Positions 8,761 to 16,893 of a DNA stretch of 19,258 bases are shown in pieces. Every line of letters starts with the position of its first letter. Positions within the stretch are counted from its first letter, which is position 1. The DNA comes from an uncultured Collinsella sp. (lineage in GTDB: Bacteria; Actinomycetota; Coriobacteriia; Coriobacteriales; Coriobacteriaceae). The notes under the pieces are model-generated. The model was not told the origin of the DNA. It saw only the letters and a program-made list of their open reading frames with translations, and did not search any database. The stretch lies in the NCBI GenBank assembly GCA_900545835.1, contig URBB01000029.1:1-19258 (forward strand). The letters run 5' to 3'. The position numbers and the translations under genes are program-made.

Positions 8761-9973
8761 AGCATCGAAACCCACCTTCCGCCGCGCCGGAGGGCGTTCC
8801 GGCGCGCCTGCCAAACCTCAACGCAATACCGTCGCGCACTCTAAGTCTGTCGGGCATGCTCGACAGACCAGTCGTCCGGTCGTCGGCTCGCAGCTCGGTA
8901 ATCGTCCGGCCGCAAAAAAGTCCTCGCGTCCCTCGGTGACTTCAAAGCCTGTTATGGGCGCCAAGCCTGCCCGTCCCATGGCAACTCCTAAGCCACCGAC
9001 GGGAACTAAAACGCTGCGTCCGGGTCGCACGCTGGGCGCATCGAAACCGCGCTCGCTGACATCGGTGCCGGCTACCGCCAAGAAGCCTTCGGGTAAAAAA
9101 GGCGTCAACCCGTTGTCTTCACTTGGGGCGATGGCAAATAAAACATCAGACGCCGCTTCTGTCGTTACAGGCAAAGGCAAAATCGTTGGCGGCGTTCTGG
9201 CCGTCTTGGCCGTGCTCGTCGTCGTTGCCATCGTGGTGATTAACTCTGGATTGTTTACCGCCACTGATATTCAGATTCAAGGCAGCGAGCATGTGACGAA
9301 GCACGATGCTATCCAGCTGATCGATTTGCCCGAGGGAACGTCGCTTTTTAACGTCGATCCCGACCAGATTACCGAGGACCTCAAGCAGAACCCGTGGGTC
9401 TCGGGCGTGGATGTTCAGCGTCAGTTCCCGCATACGCTCATCATTACGCCGATGGAGCGCAAGGTCATCGCAATTGCCTATATCAGCTCCGATGACCTTG
9501 CCTGGGCCATCGGGGATGATGACACCTGGATCGCCCCGCTGTCGACGTCGGTCGAAGTGGATGACCAGGGCAACGTCATCACGACGGGGCAGGGCTCAAA
9601 TACCCTGACCGGGATCGATGCCGCACTGGCGCTCGCTAAGCACTATGGCGCGGTGTTGCTGACTGATGTCTCGGCGGATGTCGCTCCAGTTTCCGGCCAG
9701 GCGGTGAGCTCCAAGGCCGTTAAGGCCGGCCTGGATTATGTGCGTGGTTTTTCGAGCGAGTTCTTGGGACAAGTCAAGGATATTTCCACGCCTTCGGTCG
9801 AAGCCATCTCGGCAAACCTCAATAACGGCATTGAGGTGTCGCTGGGCGATTCGGACGATATCGCCAAGAAGGAACGCGTAGTCACCAAGTTGCTTTCGCA
9901 GGTAGAGGGCGTAACGTATATCAATGTGCGCTCTCCGGGCAACTACACATTTAGGAATGCTCCGACCTCATAG
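8717..9973 (+). CDS. ftsQ: Cell division protein FtsQ/DivIB with long basic N-terminal tail
   Basis: FtsQ is a bitopic divisome protein that scaffolds FtsL/FtsB-type partners. Of 418 residues, the first 150 or so are low-complexity and rich in Lys, Arg, Ser, Pro and Ala with almost no acidic residues, so a disordered cytoplasmic tail is likely. One membrane helix follows (about 156-178, a Val/Leu/Ala run ending in VVINSGLF), then the POTRA domain (FTATDIQIQGSEHVT, then LPEGTSLFNVD, NPWVSGVDVQRQFPHTL and MERKVIAIAY) and the extracellular FtsQ domain. The tail is several times longer than in E. coli. ATG 8717 has a GAGGGAGG-type ribosome site just upstream and lies 44 bases inside murB in another frame. 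The family is assigned from topology and the POTRA region, since sequence conservation is low in this family. Confidence 0.88.
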   Translation: MASSSDRKLNSSASRASKPTFRRAGGRSGAPAKPQRNTVAHSKSVGHARQTSRPVVGSQLGNRPAAKKSSRPSVTSKPVMGAKPARPMATPKPPTGTKTLRPGRTLGASKPRSLTSVPATAKKPSGKKGVNPLSSLGAMANKTSDAASVVTGKGKIVGGVLAVLAVLVVVAIVVINSGLFTATDIQIQGSEHVTKHDAIQLIDLPEGTSLFNVDPDQITEDLKQNPWVSGVDVQRQFPHTLIITPMERKVIAIAYISSDDLAWAIGDDDTWIAPLSTSVEVDDQGNVITTGQGSNTLTGIDAALALAKHYGAVLLTDVSADVAPVSGQAVSSKAVKAGLDYVRGFSSEFLGQVKDISTPSVEAISANLNNGIEVSLGDSDDIAKKERVVTKLLSQVEGVTYINVRSPGNYTFRNAPTS

Positions 9974-10172
9974 CGCTGGTTGATGCTTTGTTGAGTGGCC
10001 ATACCACGCCGTTTATCTGGTTTGTTTGGTTTTCACGGTCAATTATTTGACTGATACGTTCATAATGTGCAACCATAATACGGTTTACCTTTGCATTTAC
10101 TTTCAACCTGAAGGTTAATGTGCGCAGGGGTCGACCCATGCTATGGCTATAACCTTTGTTCGGAGGACCGAC
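9974..10172 (+). promoter_or_regulatory. ftsZ leader region with possible promoter and palindrome
   Basis: These 199 bases hold no gene and are visibly more AT-rich than the flanking genes. They contain a TTGACT (10047-10052), two CATAAT copies (10061 and 10074), a dyad AACCT/AGGTT (10105-10116) and a perfect 10-base palindrome GGGTCGACCC (10128-10137). One candidate promoter is TTTGCA (10090-10095) with GTTAAT (10114-10119), spacer 18, which would put the transcription start next to the palindrome. The match to consensus is modest. CGGAGGA at 10161-10167 is a strong ribosome site five bases before the ftsZ ATG. Confidence 0.35.
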
Positions 10173-11327
10173 ATGCACGAGACAGAGATCAACAACTACC
10201 TTGCCGTCATTAAGGTGGTCGGCGTCGGCGGCGGCGGTACCAACGCGGTCAATCGAATGATCGAAGAGGGCATCCGCGGCGTCGAGTTTGTTGCCATCAA
10301 CACCGATGCTCAGGCACTCGCGATCTCTGATGCCGATATCAAGGTGCACATCGGCACCGACCTTACCCGCGGCCTGGGCGCCGGCGCCAACCCCGAGGTT
10401 GGCCGCAAGGCTGCCGATGAGTCCCGCGACGACATTGCCGAGGCGCTCGCTGGCGCCGACATGGTGTTCATCACCTGCGGCGAGGGCGGTGGCACCGGTA
10501 CCGGCGCTGCTCCCATCGTTGCCGATATCGCGATGAACGAGGTCGGCGCACTGACCGTCGCCGTCGTGACCAAGCCCTTCACCTTCGAGGGCCGCAAGCG
10601 CAAGAAGAGCGCCGAGGAGGGCATTAAGACCCTCTCCGATTGCGTCGATACCATGATCGTCATCCCCAACGATAAGCTGCTCGACATCGCCGAGAAGAAG
10701 ACTACCATGCTCGAGGCCTTCGCGATTGCCGATGGCGTCCTTTCCCAGGGCACCCAGGGCATCACCGACCTCATCACCGTCCCCGGTATCATCAACCTGG
10801 ACTTCGCCGATGTTAAGACCATCATGAAGCAGGCCGGTACCGCCATGATGGGTATCGGTACCTCTTCTGGGGATACCCGTGCCGTCGACGCTGCCCAGCA
10901 GGCCATCTCCAGCCCGCTGCTCGAGAGCTCCATCGATGGTGCCACACGCGTGCTGCTCTCCATCGCCGGTTCCAAGGACCTGGGCATCCAGGAGATCAGC
11001 GACGCCGCCGACGTTGTCGCCAACGCCGTCGACCCCGAGGCCAACATCATCTTCGGTACCGTTGTCGACGAGTCCCTGGGCGATCAGGTGCGTATCACCG
11101 TCATCGCTACGGGCTTCTCCGACTCCAACGTCAACCGTCAGGACGAGCTCTTTGCTGCTCAGCAGTCTCAGAGCAAGGCCGCTGCCTCCGCTGAGCCGCA
11201 GCGCACCGCTCCGGCCACCAGCCCGGCTCAGGCCGCTCCGACCCGCAACGTCGGTGGCACCGAGCTTCCTAACTTCGGCAACGATCAGTTCGAGCTTCCC
11301 GACTTCCTGAAGCGCGGTAGCTTCTAA
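10173..11327 (+). CDS. ftsZ: Cell division GTPase FtsZ
   Basis: FtsZ is the tubulin-like GTPase that forms the cytokinetic ring. The 384 residues show KVVGVGGGGTNAVNRMI (from about residue 14), the tubulin signature GGGTGTGAAP (from G105), the KPFTFEGRKR segment and the T7 synergy loop NLDFADV (208-214) needed for GTP hydrolysis in the filament. A Gln/Ala/Pro-rich linker of about 40 residues leads to the C-terminal peptide ending FELPDFLKRGSF, the usual docking site for partners such as SepF. ATG 10173 is preferred over ATG 10143 because CGGAGGA lies five bases upstream of it and downstream of the other. No ftsA lies between ftsQ and ftsZ, in keeping with SepF as the membrane anchor. A terminator follows at 11354. 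Confidence 0.98.
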   Translation: MHETEINNYLAVIKVVGVGGGGTNAVNRMIEEGIRGVEFVAINTDAQALAISDADIKVHIGTDLTRGLGAGANPEVGRKAADESRDDIAEALAGADMVFITCGEGGGTGTGAAPIVADIAMNEVGALTVAVVTKPFTFEGRKRKKSAEEGIKTLSDCVDTMIVIPNDKLLDIAEKKTTMLEAFAIADGVLSQGTQGITDLITVPGIINLDFADVKTIMKQAGTAMMGIGTSSGDTRAVDAAQQAISSPLLESSIDGATRVLLSIAGSKDLGIQEISDAADVVANAVDPEANIIFGTVVDESLGDQVRITVIATGFSDSNVNRQDELFAAQQSQSKAAASAEPQRTAPATSPAQAAPTRNVGGTELPNFGNDQFELPDFLKRGSF

Positions 11328-11353
11328 GTCGTTCTTTGCATTGTTGCTCACGG

Positions 11354-11386
11354 GGGCGTGTCCGTATGGACGCGCCCTTTTTATTT
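11354..11386 (+). terminator. Rho-independent terminator after ftsZ
   Basis: A 10-bp stem, GGGCGTGTCC (11354-11363) and GGACGCGCCC (11368-11377) with one G-U pair, closes a four-base GTAT loop. It is followed at once by TTTTTATTT (11378-11386). It lies 26 bases after the ftsZ stop and should separate ftsZ from pgeF. Confidence 0.88.
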
Positions 11387-11537
11387 CGACTTTGTAAACT
11401 AGAACCTCCAATCTCTTTACGTTCCCTTTACGATTGCCTCCAGTGCAGCAGGTATCCTTTTAGAGAAGTATGACAGCCGTATAAACGCGGGCTGTAGCGG
11501 CGATGCCGCGGTACTTGTGTTATTAGGAGGCTTTAGT
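11387..11537 (+). promoter_or_regulatory. Upstream region of pgeF-pst: possible promoter with dyads
   Basis: After the ftsZ terminator, 151 bases precede pgeF. A TATAAA (11480-11485) could be a -10 box; upstream at about 17 bases is only CTTTTA (11457-11462), a weak -35. The TATAAA lies in the loop of an inverted repeat, ACAGCC (11473-11478) and GGCTGT (11490-11495). A second hairpin GCGGC-GAT-GCCGC covers 11497-11509. TAGGAGG at 11524-11530 is a good ribosome site seven bases before the ATG. Because pgeF overlaps pstS, this region may drive the whole phosphate operon. Confidence 0.35.
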
Positions 11538-12338
11538 ATGGCAGCACGTGCGGACAACGTTTCGCGTGTCGACCATGATGGAGTTACGTTGGTGGAAGGC
11601 GCGACATCCGATGTTCGCTTTGCCTTCACCGAGCGCGCCGGTGGTGTTTCCGAAGATGCGTACTCCTCACTCAATTTGGGCTCGCATGTTGGCGATGACC
11701 CCTTTGCTGTTCAAGAAAATCGTCGTCGCGTGCTCGAGGCTATGGGTGCCGCCGAGTGCGAGCACAACTTGCTCGTTCCCAATCAGGTCCATGGTGACCA
11801 TATCGTTGCGGTGACCTCGAACGGCGCCGATGACCTTGAGGACGTCCGCGAGCAGATTGCCGAGGGCTGCGATGCCATCGTCTGTACGGCGCATAACGTA
11901 CCCGTGCTGCTCTGCTTTGCCGACTGCGTTCCCGTGGTGCTGGTGGCCCCCGGCGGATTTGCCGTGGTGCACTCCGGTTGGAAGGGCACGATTGCACGTA
12001 TTTCCGCCAAGGCGTGCCAGGCGCTTTGCGATGCTGCCGGTTGCGATGCGAGCGACGTTTCCGCCTATATCGGCCCCCATATCTTGGGTGACGAATATGA
12101 GGTATCCCAGGAACTCATGGATCGCTTTGCCGCCGAGTTCTCTTGCATCGATGCGAATACCTCTCGCATGCTTGATCTTTCCGCTGCCATTCGCGAGGCG
12201 CTGGTAGATGTCGGTGTCGACGCGGATAATATCGTGGATACCCAGCTTTCGACCGTGCGTCAGAACGACCGCTTTTATTCCTACCGTAACGAGGACGGCA
12301 CCTGTGGGCGCCATGCTGCGATCGGCGTGATGCTATGA
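11538..12338 (+). CDS. pgeF: Peptidoglycan editing factor PgeF (YfiH, laccase-domain family)
   Basis: This 266-residue protein belongs to the DUF152/YfiH/laccase-domain family. Members bind zinc or copper; in E. coli PgeF prevents wrong amino acids such as L-Ser at position 1 of the peptide stem, and the related FAMIN acts on purine nucleosides. The three metal ligands are recognisable: H85 in NQVHGDHIV, C130 in CFADCVPVVL and H145 in VVHSGWKGT. YIGPHI and the NDRFYSYRNEDGTCGRHAAI end are also family features. ATG 11538 is chosen for the TAGGAGG seven bases upstream. The family is often found next to ftsZ in Gram-positives, which fits a cell-wall role. Its stop overlaps the pstS ATG (ATGA). 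The family is certain; the exact substrate here is not known. Confidence 0.93.
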   Translation: MAARADNVSRVDHDGVTLVEGATSDVRFAFTERAGGVSEDAYSSLNLGSHVGDDPFAVQENRRRVLEAMGAAECEHNLLVPNQVHGDHIVAVTSNGADDLEDVREQIAEGCDAIVCTAHNVPVLLCFADCVPVVLVAPGGFAVVHSGWKGTIARISAKACQALCDAAGCDASDVSAYIGPHILGDEYEVSQELMDRFAAEFSCIDANTSRMLDLSAAIREALVDVGVDADNIVDTQLSTVRQNDRFYSYRNEDGTCGRHAAIGVML

Positions 12339-13171
12339 GAAAGATCGTATCGGTCCTGAGCGCCGCTGTGCTTACGCTTACGCTGTGCGCCTGTTCTTCG
12401 GGATCTTCTACCTCTTCCATTACCGTGGCCGGCTCCACGACCTGCCTTCCTATCGCCGAGATTGCGGCCGAGGGCTTTAAGGAGGAGACCGGCATCGACG
12501 TGCTCGTTTCCGGTTTGGGTTCTTCCGCTGGGATCGAGGCCGTCAGCGCCGGCACGGCCGATATCGCCAGCTCCTCCCGTGGACTCAATGCCGACGAACA
12601 GGATCTGGGCCTGACTCCCATCGTCATTGCCCACGACGGTATTGCGGTCATCGTGAACGACGACAACCCCGTCGATAACCTCTCGACCGAGCAGCTCCGC
12701 GATATCTACGCCGGCAAGATTACCAATTGGAAAGAGGTCGGTGGCGAGGACCTGAGGATTCAGGTCATCAACCGAGACGAGGCGTCCGGTACGCGCGAGG
12801 CCTTCCGTACCATCGTGATGGATGGCACGCCGTTCGATCGCCGCTCGGCTGTTCTTTCGGGTACGGGCCAGGTGCGCGACGTGGTATCTCGTTCGCGTGG
12901 GGCCATCGGCTACATTTCGCTGGGCTTCGTCGATAGCCTCAACGCCAAGACCTCGGTCAAGGCCGTCTCGGTCAATCATGTTGAGGCGTCCGAGAAGACG
13001 GTCGCGAGTGGCGGCTATCCCATCTCGCGCGACCTTTACTTCTTTGTGAAGGGTGCGCCTTCGCAGCAGGCGCAGGATTACATCGACTACGTGACGTCCG
13101 AAAAGATGGACAAGCAGATTCGCGAGGCGGGCTTTATTCCCGTCACCAACGACGAGAAGGGGAGTGAGTAG
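12335..13171 (+). CDS. pstS: Phosphate ABC transporter substrate-binding lipoprotein PstS
   Basis: PstS captures inorganic phosphate outside the membrane and hands it to PstCA. The 278-residue precursor has a lipoprotein signal: basic MRK, a hydrophobic core, and a lipobox LCAC with C20 as the lipidated cysteine, followed by a Ser/Gly-rich spacer. Phosphate-loop features are AGSTTCLPIAE (about residues 32-42), SGLGSSAGIEAVSAGTADI, and NRDEASGTREAF. The family range is about 270-370, so this is a short but complete member. The ATG overlaps the pgeF stop by four bases and has no clear ribosome site of its own, so translation probably re-initiates after pgeF. No promoter or PHO-box-like repeat was recognised just upstream, inside pgeF. 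Confidence 0.93.
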   Translation: MRKIVSVLSAAVLTLTLCACSSGSSTSSITVAGSTTCLPIAEIAAEGFKEETGIDVLVSGLGSSAGIEAVSAGTADIASSSRGLNADEQDLGLTPIVIAHDGIAVIVNDDNPVDNLSTEQLRDIYAGKITNWKEVGGEDLRIQVINRDEASGTREAFRTIVMDGTPFDRRSAVLSGTGQVRDVVSRSRGAIGYISLGFVDSLNAKTSVKAVSVNHVEASEKTVASGGYPISRDLYFFVKGAPSQQAQDYIDYVTSEKMDKQIREAGFIPVTNDEKGSE

Positions 13172-13172
13172 C

Positions 13173-14099
13173 ATGGAAGCACAGGAAAACTCCCAGACTG
13201 AGCAGAATGCTCAGGCACCCAAGAAGCGCGAGCTGGCGCTCGTATCGCGCAGTACCTATATCAAGGAGAAGGCGCTGCAGTGGATCTTCTTTGCCTGCGC
13301 GTTCTTGGCGGTCGTTACCGTCATCCTGATTTTTGTCTTTACCACGTACTCGGCGCTGCCCGTCTTTACCGACATCGGTCTGGCGGACTTCTTTAGCTTT
13401 ACGTGGGCGCCCTCTGAGGGACACTACGGCATCATGTCGCTGCTTGCCGGCTCAGGTCTGGTGACCGTCGGTGCGCTCGCCATGGGCGTGCCGCTGGGCG
13501 TGGGTACGGCCGTTTACCTGGTCGAGATTGCCAGCAAGCGCGTGCGCAAGCTCATCAGCCCCGCCGTTGACCTGCTGGCGGGCATACCCTCCATCATCTA
13601 CGGCTTCTTTGGCATGATCATCATCCGCCCGTTTATCGCACAACTGACCGGCGGCCTTGGTTTTGGTGCGCTGACGGCGTGGTTTGTGCTCGCCATCATG
13701 ATCGTCCCTACCATCACCACGCTCACCATCGATGCTCTCAATTCCATTCCCATGGGCATTCGCGAGGCATCGTATGCCATGGGCGCCACAAAGTGGCAGA
13801 CCATCTATAAGGTCGTGCTACCTGCCGCTAAGCTGGGTATCGTGGATGCCATCGTGCTGGGTATGGGCCGTGCCATCGGAGAGACCATGGCCGTGCTCAT
13901 GGTCGTGGGTAACGCCCCGGTTATTCCCGACAGCATTGCGAGCCCTATCTCGACGCTCACGAGCCAGATCGCGCTCGACATGAGCTATTCCTCGGGTCTG
14001 CATCGCTCGGCGCTGTTCGGCATGGGCGTGGTCCTGTTTATCATCTCCGCCACGCTGGTGGGCATCGTCCGTCTGATTTCCAAGAAGAAGAGGGGGTAG
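13173..14099 (+). CDS. pstC: Phosphate ABC transporter permease PstC
   Basis: PstC is one of two permease subunits of the high-affinity phosphate importer. The 308 residues contain a cytoplasmic N-terminus, a first helix (about 30-58), then the binding-protein-dependent permease domain. The EAA loop that docks on PstB reads REASYAMGATKWQTIYKVVLP, followed by GMGRAIGETMAVLMVVGN, both characteristic of PstC. The ATG at 13173 has AAGGGGAG (13157-13164) eight bases upstream; the GTG at 13164 overlaps that site and is rejected. It starts one base after the pstS stop and ends three bases before pstA. Confidence 0.95.
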   Translation: MEAQENSQTEQNAQAPKKRELALVSRSTYIKEKALQWIFFACAFLAVVTVILIFVFTTYSALPVFTDIGLADFFSFTWAPSEGHYGIMSLLAGSGLVTVGALAMGVPLGVGTAVYLVEIASKRVRKLISPAVDLLAGIPSIIYGFFGMIIIRPFIAQLTGGLGFGALTAWFVLAIMIVPTITTLTIDALNSIPMGIREASYAMGATKWQTIYKVVLPAAKLGIVDAIVLGMGRAIGETMAVLMVVGNAPVIPDSIASPISTLTSQIALDMSYSSGLHRSALFGMGVVLFIISATLVGIVRLISKKKRG

Positions 14100-14102
14100 G
14101 CT

Positions 14103-15008
14103 ATGTCCGATTCCGTTGACACGACGGTCGATACGACCTCGTCGCGCGAGCGCATCAAGCGTGCCCTTTCCCACGGCAAGAAGGGCCGCATCAACAAGGA
14201 CCTGTCCAACAAGATCATGCTTGGCGTGTTTCGTGCCGCTGCCTACATCACCACGCTGGTGCTGGTCGCTATCATCGCCTACGTGGTCATCAACGGCCTG
14301 CCACACATCTCGCTCGACTTTATCTTCGGTTGGCCCCAGGGCGTCAACGCCGAGGGCGGAATTTGGCCCACGATCGTATCGACCGTCTACGTGACGGCGC
14401 TCGCCATGCTTATCTGCACGCCGATCGCTGTGCTGGCAGCCGTCTATCTGGCCGAGTACGCCAAGCAGGGCAAGGTCGTCGAGCTCATTCGCTACGCTGC
14501 TGACGCTTTGGCCTCGGTGCCCTCCATCGTTATGGGCCTGTTTGGCTACGCCTTGTTTGTCGAGGCCATGGGCCTGGGCCTTTCGATGGTCTCGGCCGCC
14601 CTGGCACTCGCGCTCTTGATGCTTCCCATCGTCATGCGCACCACCGAAGAAGCCATTCGCGCCGTTCCGCGCTATATCCGCTGGGGCGCATATGGCCTGG
14701 GCGCCACCAAGTGGCAGGTTGTCTCCAAGATCGTGCTTCCTTCTGCCTTTGGCCGTATTGCCACGGGCATCGTTCTCGCCATCGGCCGTGCCATTGGCGA
14801 GACCGCGGTGGTGCTCTATACCATGGGGCAGGCCATCAATCTACCTATTTCGCCGCTCGATTCCGGCCGCCCCATGACGGTTCACCTGTATCTGCTTGCC
14901 AACGACGGCATCAACATGAACGCAGCCTACGGCACCGCGCTCTTGCTGATGGTGATCATTCTGGCCTTCAACCTGTTTGCGCGCTTCCTGTCGCGCAAGC
15001 GTCGCTAG
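14103..15008 (+). CDS. pstA: Phosphate ABC transporter permease PstA
   Basis: PstA is the second permease subunit, pairing with PstC. The 301 residues start with a charged cytoplasmic segment of about 35 residues, then a helix (TLVLVAIIAYVVINGL) and the permease domain. The EAA loop YGLGATKWQVVSKIVLP and the following AIGRAIGETAVVLYTMG distinguish it as PstA-type, and it is clearly related to PstC upstream. An AGGGGG stretch at the end of pstC provides the ribosome site. The TAG stop is 12 bases before the pstB ATG. Confidence 0.95.
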   Translation: MSDSVDTTVDTTSSRERIKRALSHGKKGRINKDLSNKIMLGVFRAAAYITTLVLVAIIAYVVINGLPHISLDFIFGWPQGVNAEGGIWPTIVSTVYVTALAMLICTPIAVLAAVYLAEYAKQGKVVELIRYAADALASVPSIVMGLFGYALFVEAMGLGLSMVSAALALALLMLPIVMRTTEEAIRAVPRYIRWGAYGLGATKWQVVSKIVLPSAFGRIATGIVLAIGRAIGETAVVLYTMGQAINLPISPLDSGRPMTVHLYLLANDGINMNAAYGTALLLMVIILAFNLFARFLSRKRR

Positions 15009-15020
15009 TTAAGGAGTCCC

Positions 15021-15820
<800 letters not shown>

Positions 15821-15824
<4 letters not shown>

Positions 15825-15896
15825 TCGGTGCGACTAGTCCCAAGCCGATCGGATCTGGTCCGGTGCGTATTCACTGTGCGGGCGGCATGACCGCAC
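15821..15896 (+). promoter_or_regulatory. Two hairpins in the pstB-phoU spacer
   Basis: An inverted repeat CTGATCGG (15821-15828) and CCGATCGG (15845-15852), with one G-U pair and a 16-base loop, includes the pstB stop codon. A second, GTGCGG (15876-15881) and CCGCAC (15891-15896), has a 9-base loop. Neither is followed by a T-run, so they are not standard terminators. They could stabilise the 3' end or reduce phoU expression relative to pst. The pairing is seen directly; the role is inferred. Confidence 0.4.
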
Positions 15897-15916
15897 CCAA
15901 CTGATTGGAGTGAACC

Positions 15917-16774
15917 ATGCGCAAACTGTTTTCCCGTCAGCTCATCGAGGCCCGTCACGAGATGCTGAGCATCTACGAGGCCGTCGATCTGGCCCTCCAC
16001 GATGCCGTGAAGGCCTATGTGACCGACGACCGCAAGCTCGCCACCAAGACCAAGAAGCGCACGCTTTCGATTGACGCACGCTGCGCCAACCTGGAGGCCG
16101 TCTGCTACAACCTGATTGCCACGCAGTCACCGGTCGCCTCCGACTTCCGCTTGCTGCAGACGATCATCTACGTCGACTTTAACCTGCAGCGCATGACCGA
16201 TAAGGTTCGCCAGATTTGCCGTGCCACGCGTCATATGATCAAGGCCGACATCTCGCTGCCCAAGGAGCTTGTCGGCACGGTCGAGGCCGAGGCTGAGGCC
16301 GTCTACCAGGTACTGGGCTCTTCGCTTTCTGCGCTCGTCACCAACGACATGTCCATCATCTGCAACTTGGCCGTCGAGGACGAGCCAGTGCACGCCGCCT
16401 ACGAGAAGTTCTTCCGCACCTTTAACCGCATGGACACGGGCGATTTTATGGACGACGACAGCAACTATGACGACCTGCGCCGCGCCATCATGGTATCGCG
16501 CTATCTCGATCGCATCGCCTCGATTTCCATCGATGCCGCCTGCCGTCTGACCTTCCTGTTGACCGGACAGCGTATGACTGCCGGTGATATCGCCTGCACT
16601 GATGAGGATGAGCTCGAGAGCATGCGCGTGCCTTCGGGCGAGGGTGTTATCATGAGGCCCGCCGTCGATGCACGCTACGTTGCCAAGGTGCCCGTTAACG
16701 AGGTCAGCGAGGGTCTTCGCTACCTGCTCGATCATCTTGAGGATGAGGACGATGGCGAGGACGACGAGGAGTAA
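15917..16774 (+). CDS. phoU: Phosphate signalling protein PhoU, with acidic C-terminal extension
   Basis: PhoU links the Pst transporter to phosphate signalling and limits phosphate uptake. At 285 residues it is longer than the usual 215-240. The first helical repeat has the family stretch LIATQSPVASDFRLLQTII, and the second has SRYLDRIASISIDAA. The metal-binding motifs, normally LERIGD-like, read LQRMTD in repeat 1 and LDRIAS in repeat 2, so several ligands differ. The extra C-terminal portion (about 225-285) includes PVNEVSEGLRYLLDHLE and ends in an almost wholly acidic stretch. The TGGAG at 15905-15909 is seven bases before the ATG. No phoR/phoB-type two-component genes are present in the window. 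Confidence 0.87.
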   Translation: MRKLFSRQLIEARHEMLSIYEAVDLALHDAVKAYVTDDRKLATKTKKRTLSIDARCANLEAVCYNLIATQSPVASDFRLLQTIIYVDFNLQRMTDKVRQICRATRHMIKADISLPKELVGTVEAEAEAVYQVLGSSLSALVTNDMSIICNLAVEDEPVHAAYEKFFRTFNRMDTGDFMDDDSNYDDLRRAIMVSRYLDRIASISIDAACRLTFLLTGQRMTAGDIACTDEDELESMRVPSGEGVIMRPAVDARYVAKVPVNEVSEGLRYLLDHLEDEDDGEDDEE

Positions 16775-16811
16775 GTAACCCCGTTCGTCGAAAGATTGTA
16801 AATACCTAAGT

Positions 16812-16850
16812 GAGCGCGGCCTTGCACATGCGGGGCCGCGCTCTTGCGTT
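16812..16850 (+). terminator. Hairpin terminator after phoU
   Basis: A perfect 10-bp GC-rich stem, GAGCGCGGCC (16812-16821) and GGCCGCGCTC (16834-16843), closes a 12-base loop and is followed by TTGCGTT. The T-tract is interrupted, so termination may be incomplete. It lies 37 bases after the phoU stop and 44 bases before yggS, marking the likely end of the pgeF-pst-phoU unit. Confidence 0.7.
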
Positions 16851-16893
16851 AGCATGGGACTACTTGTTTGGCTGTCAGCGGAGGCGATTGGCA

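Noticed and set aside
9951..11411. 486-residue minus-strand ORF opposite ftsZ
   Set aside because: Shadow of ftsZ caused by its strongly biased third positions. It even reads through the ftsZ terminator and leader, and has no recognisable motif.
16810..16893. Longer N-terminus for yggS starting at 16810
   Set aside because: It would begin in the phoU terminator hairpin and add sequence foreign to the family. The ribosome site GGAGG supports ATG 16894.
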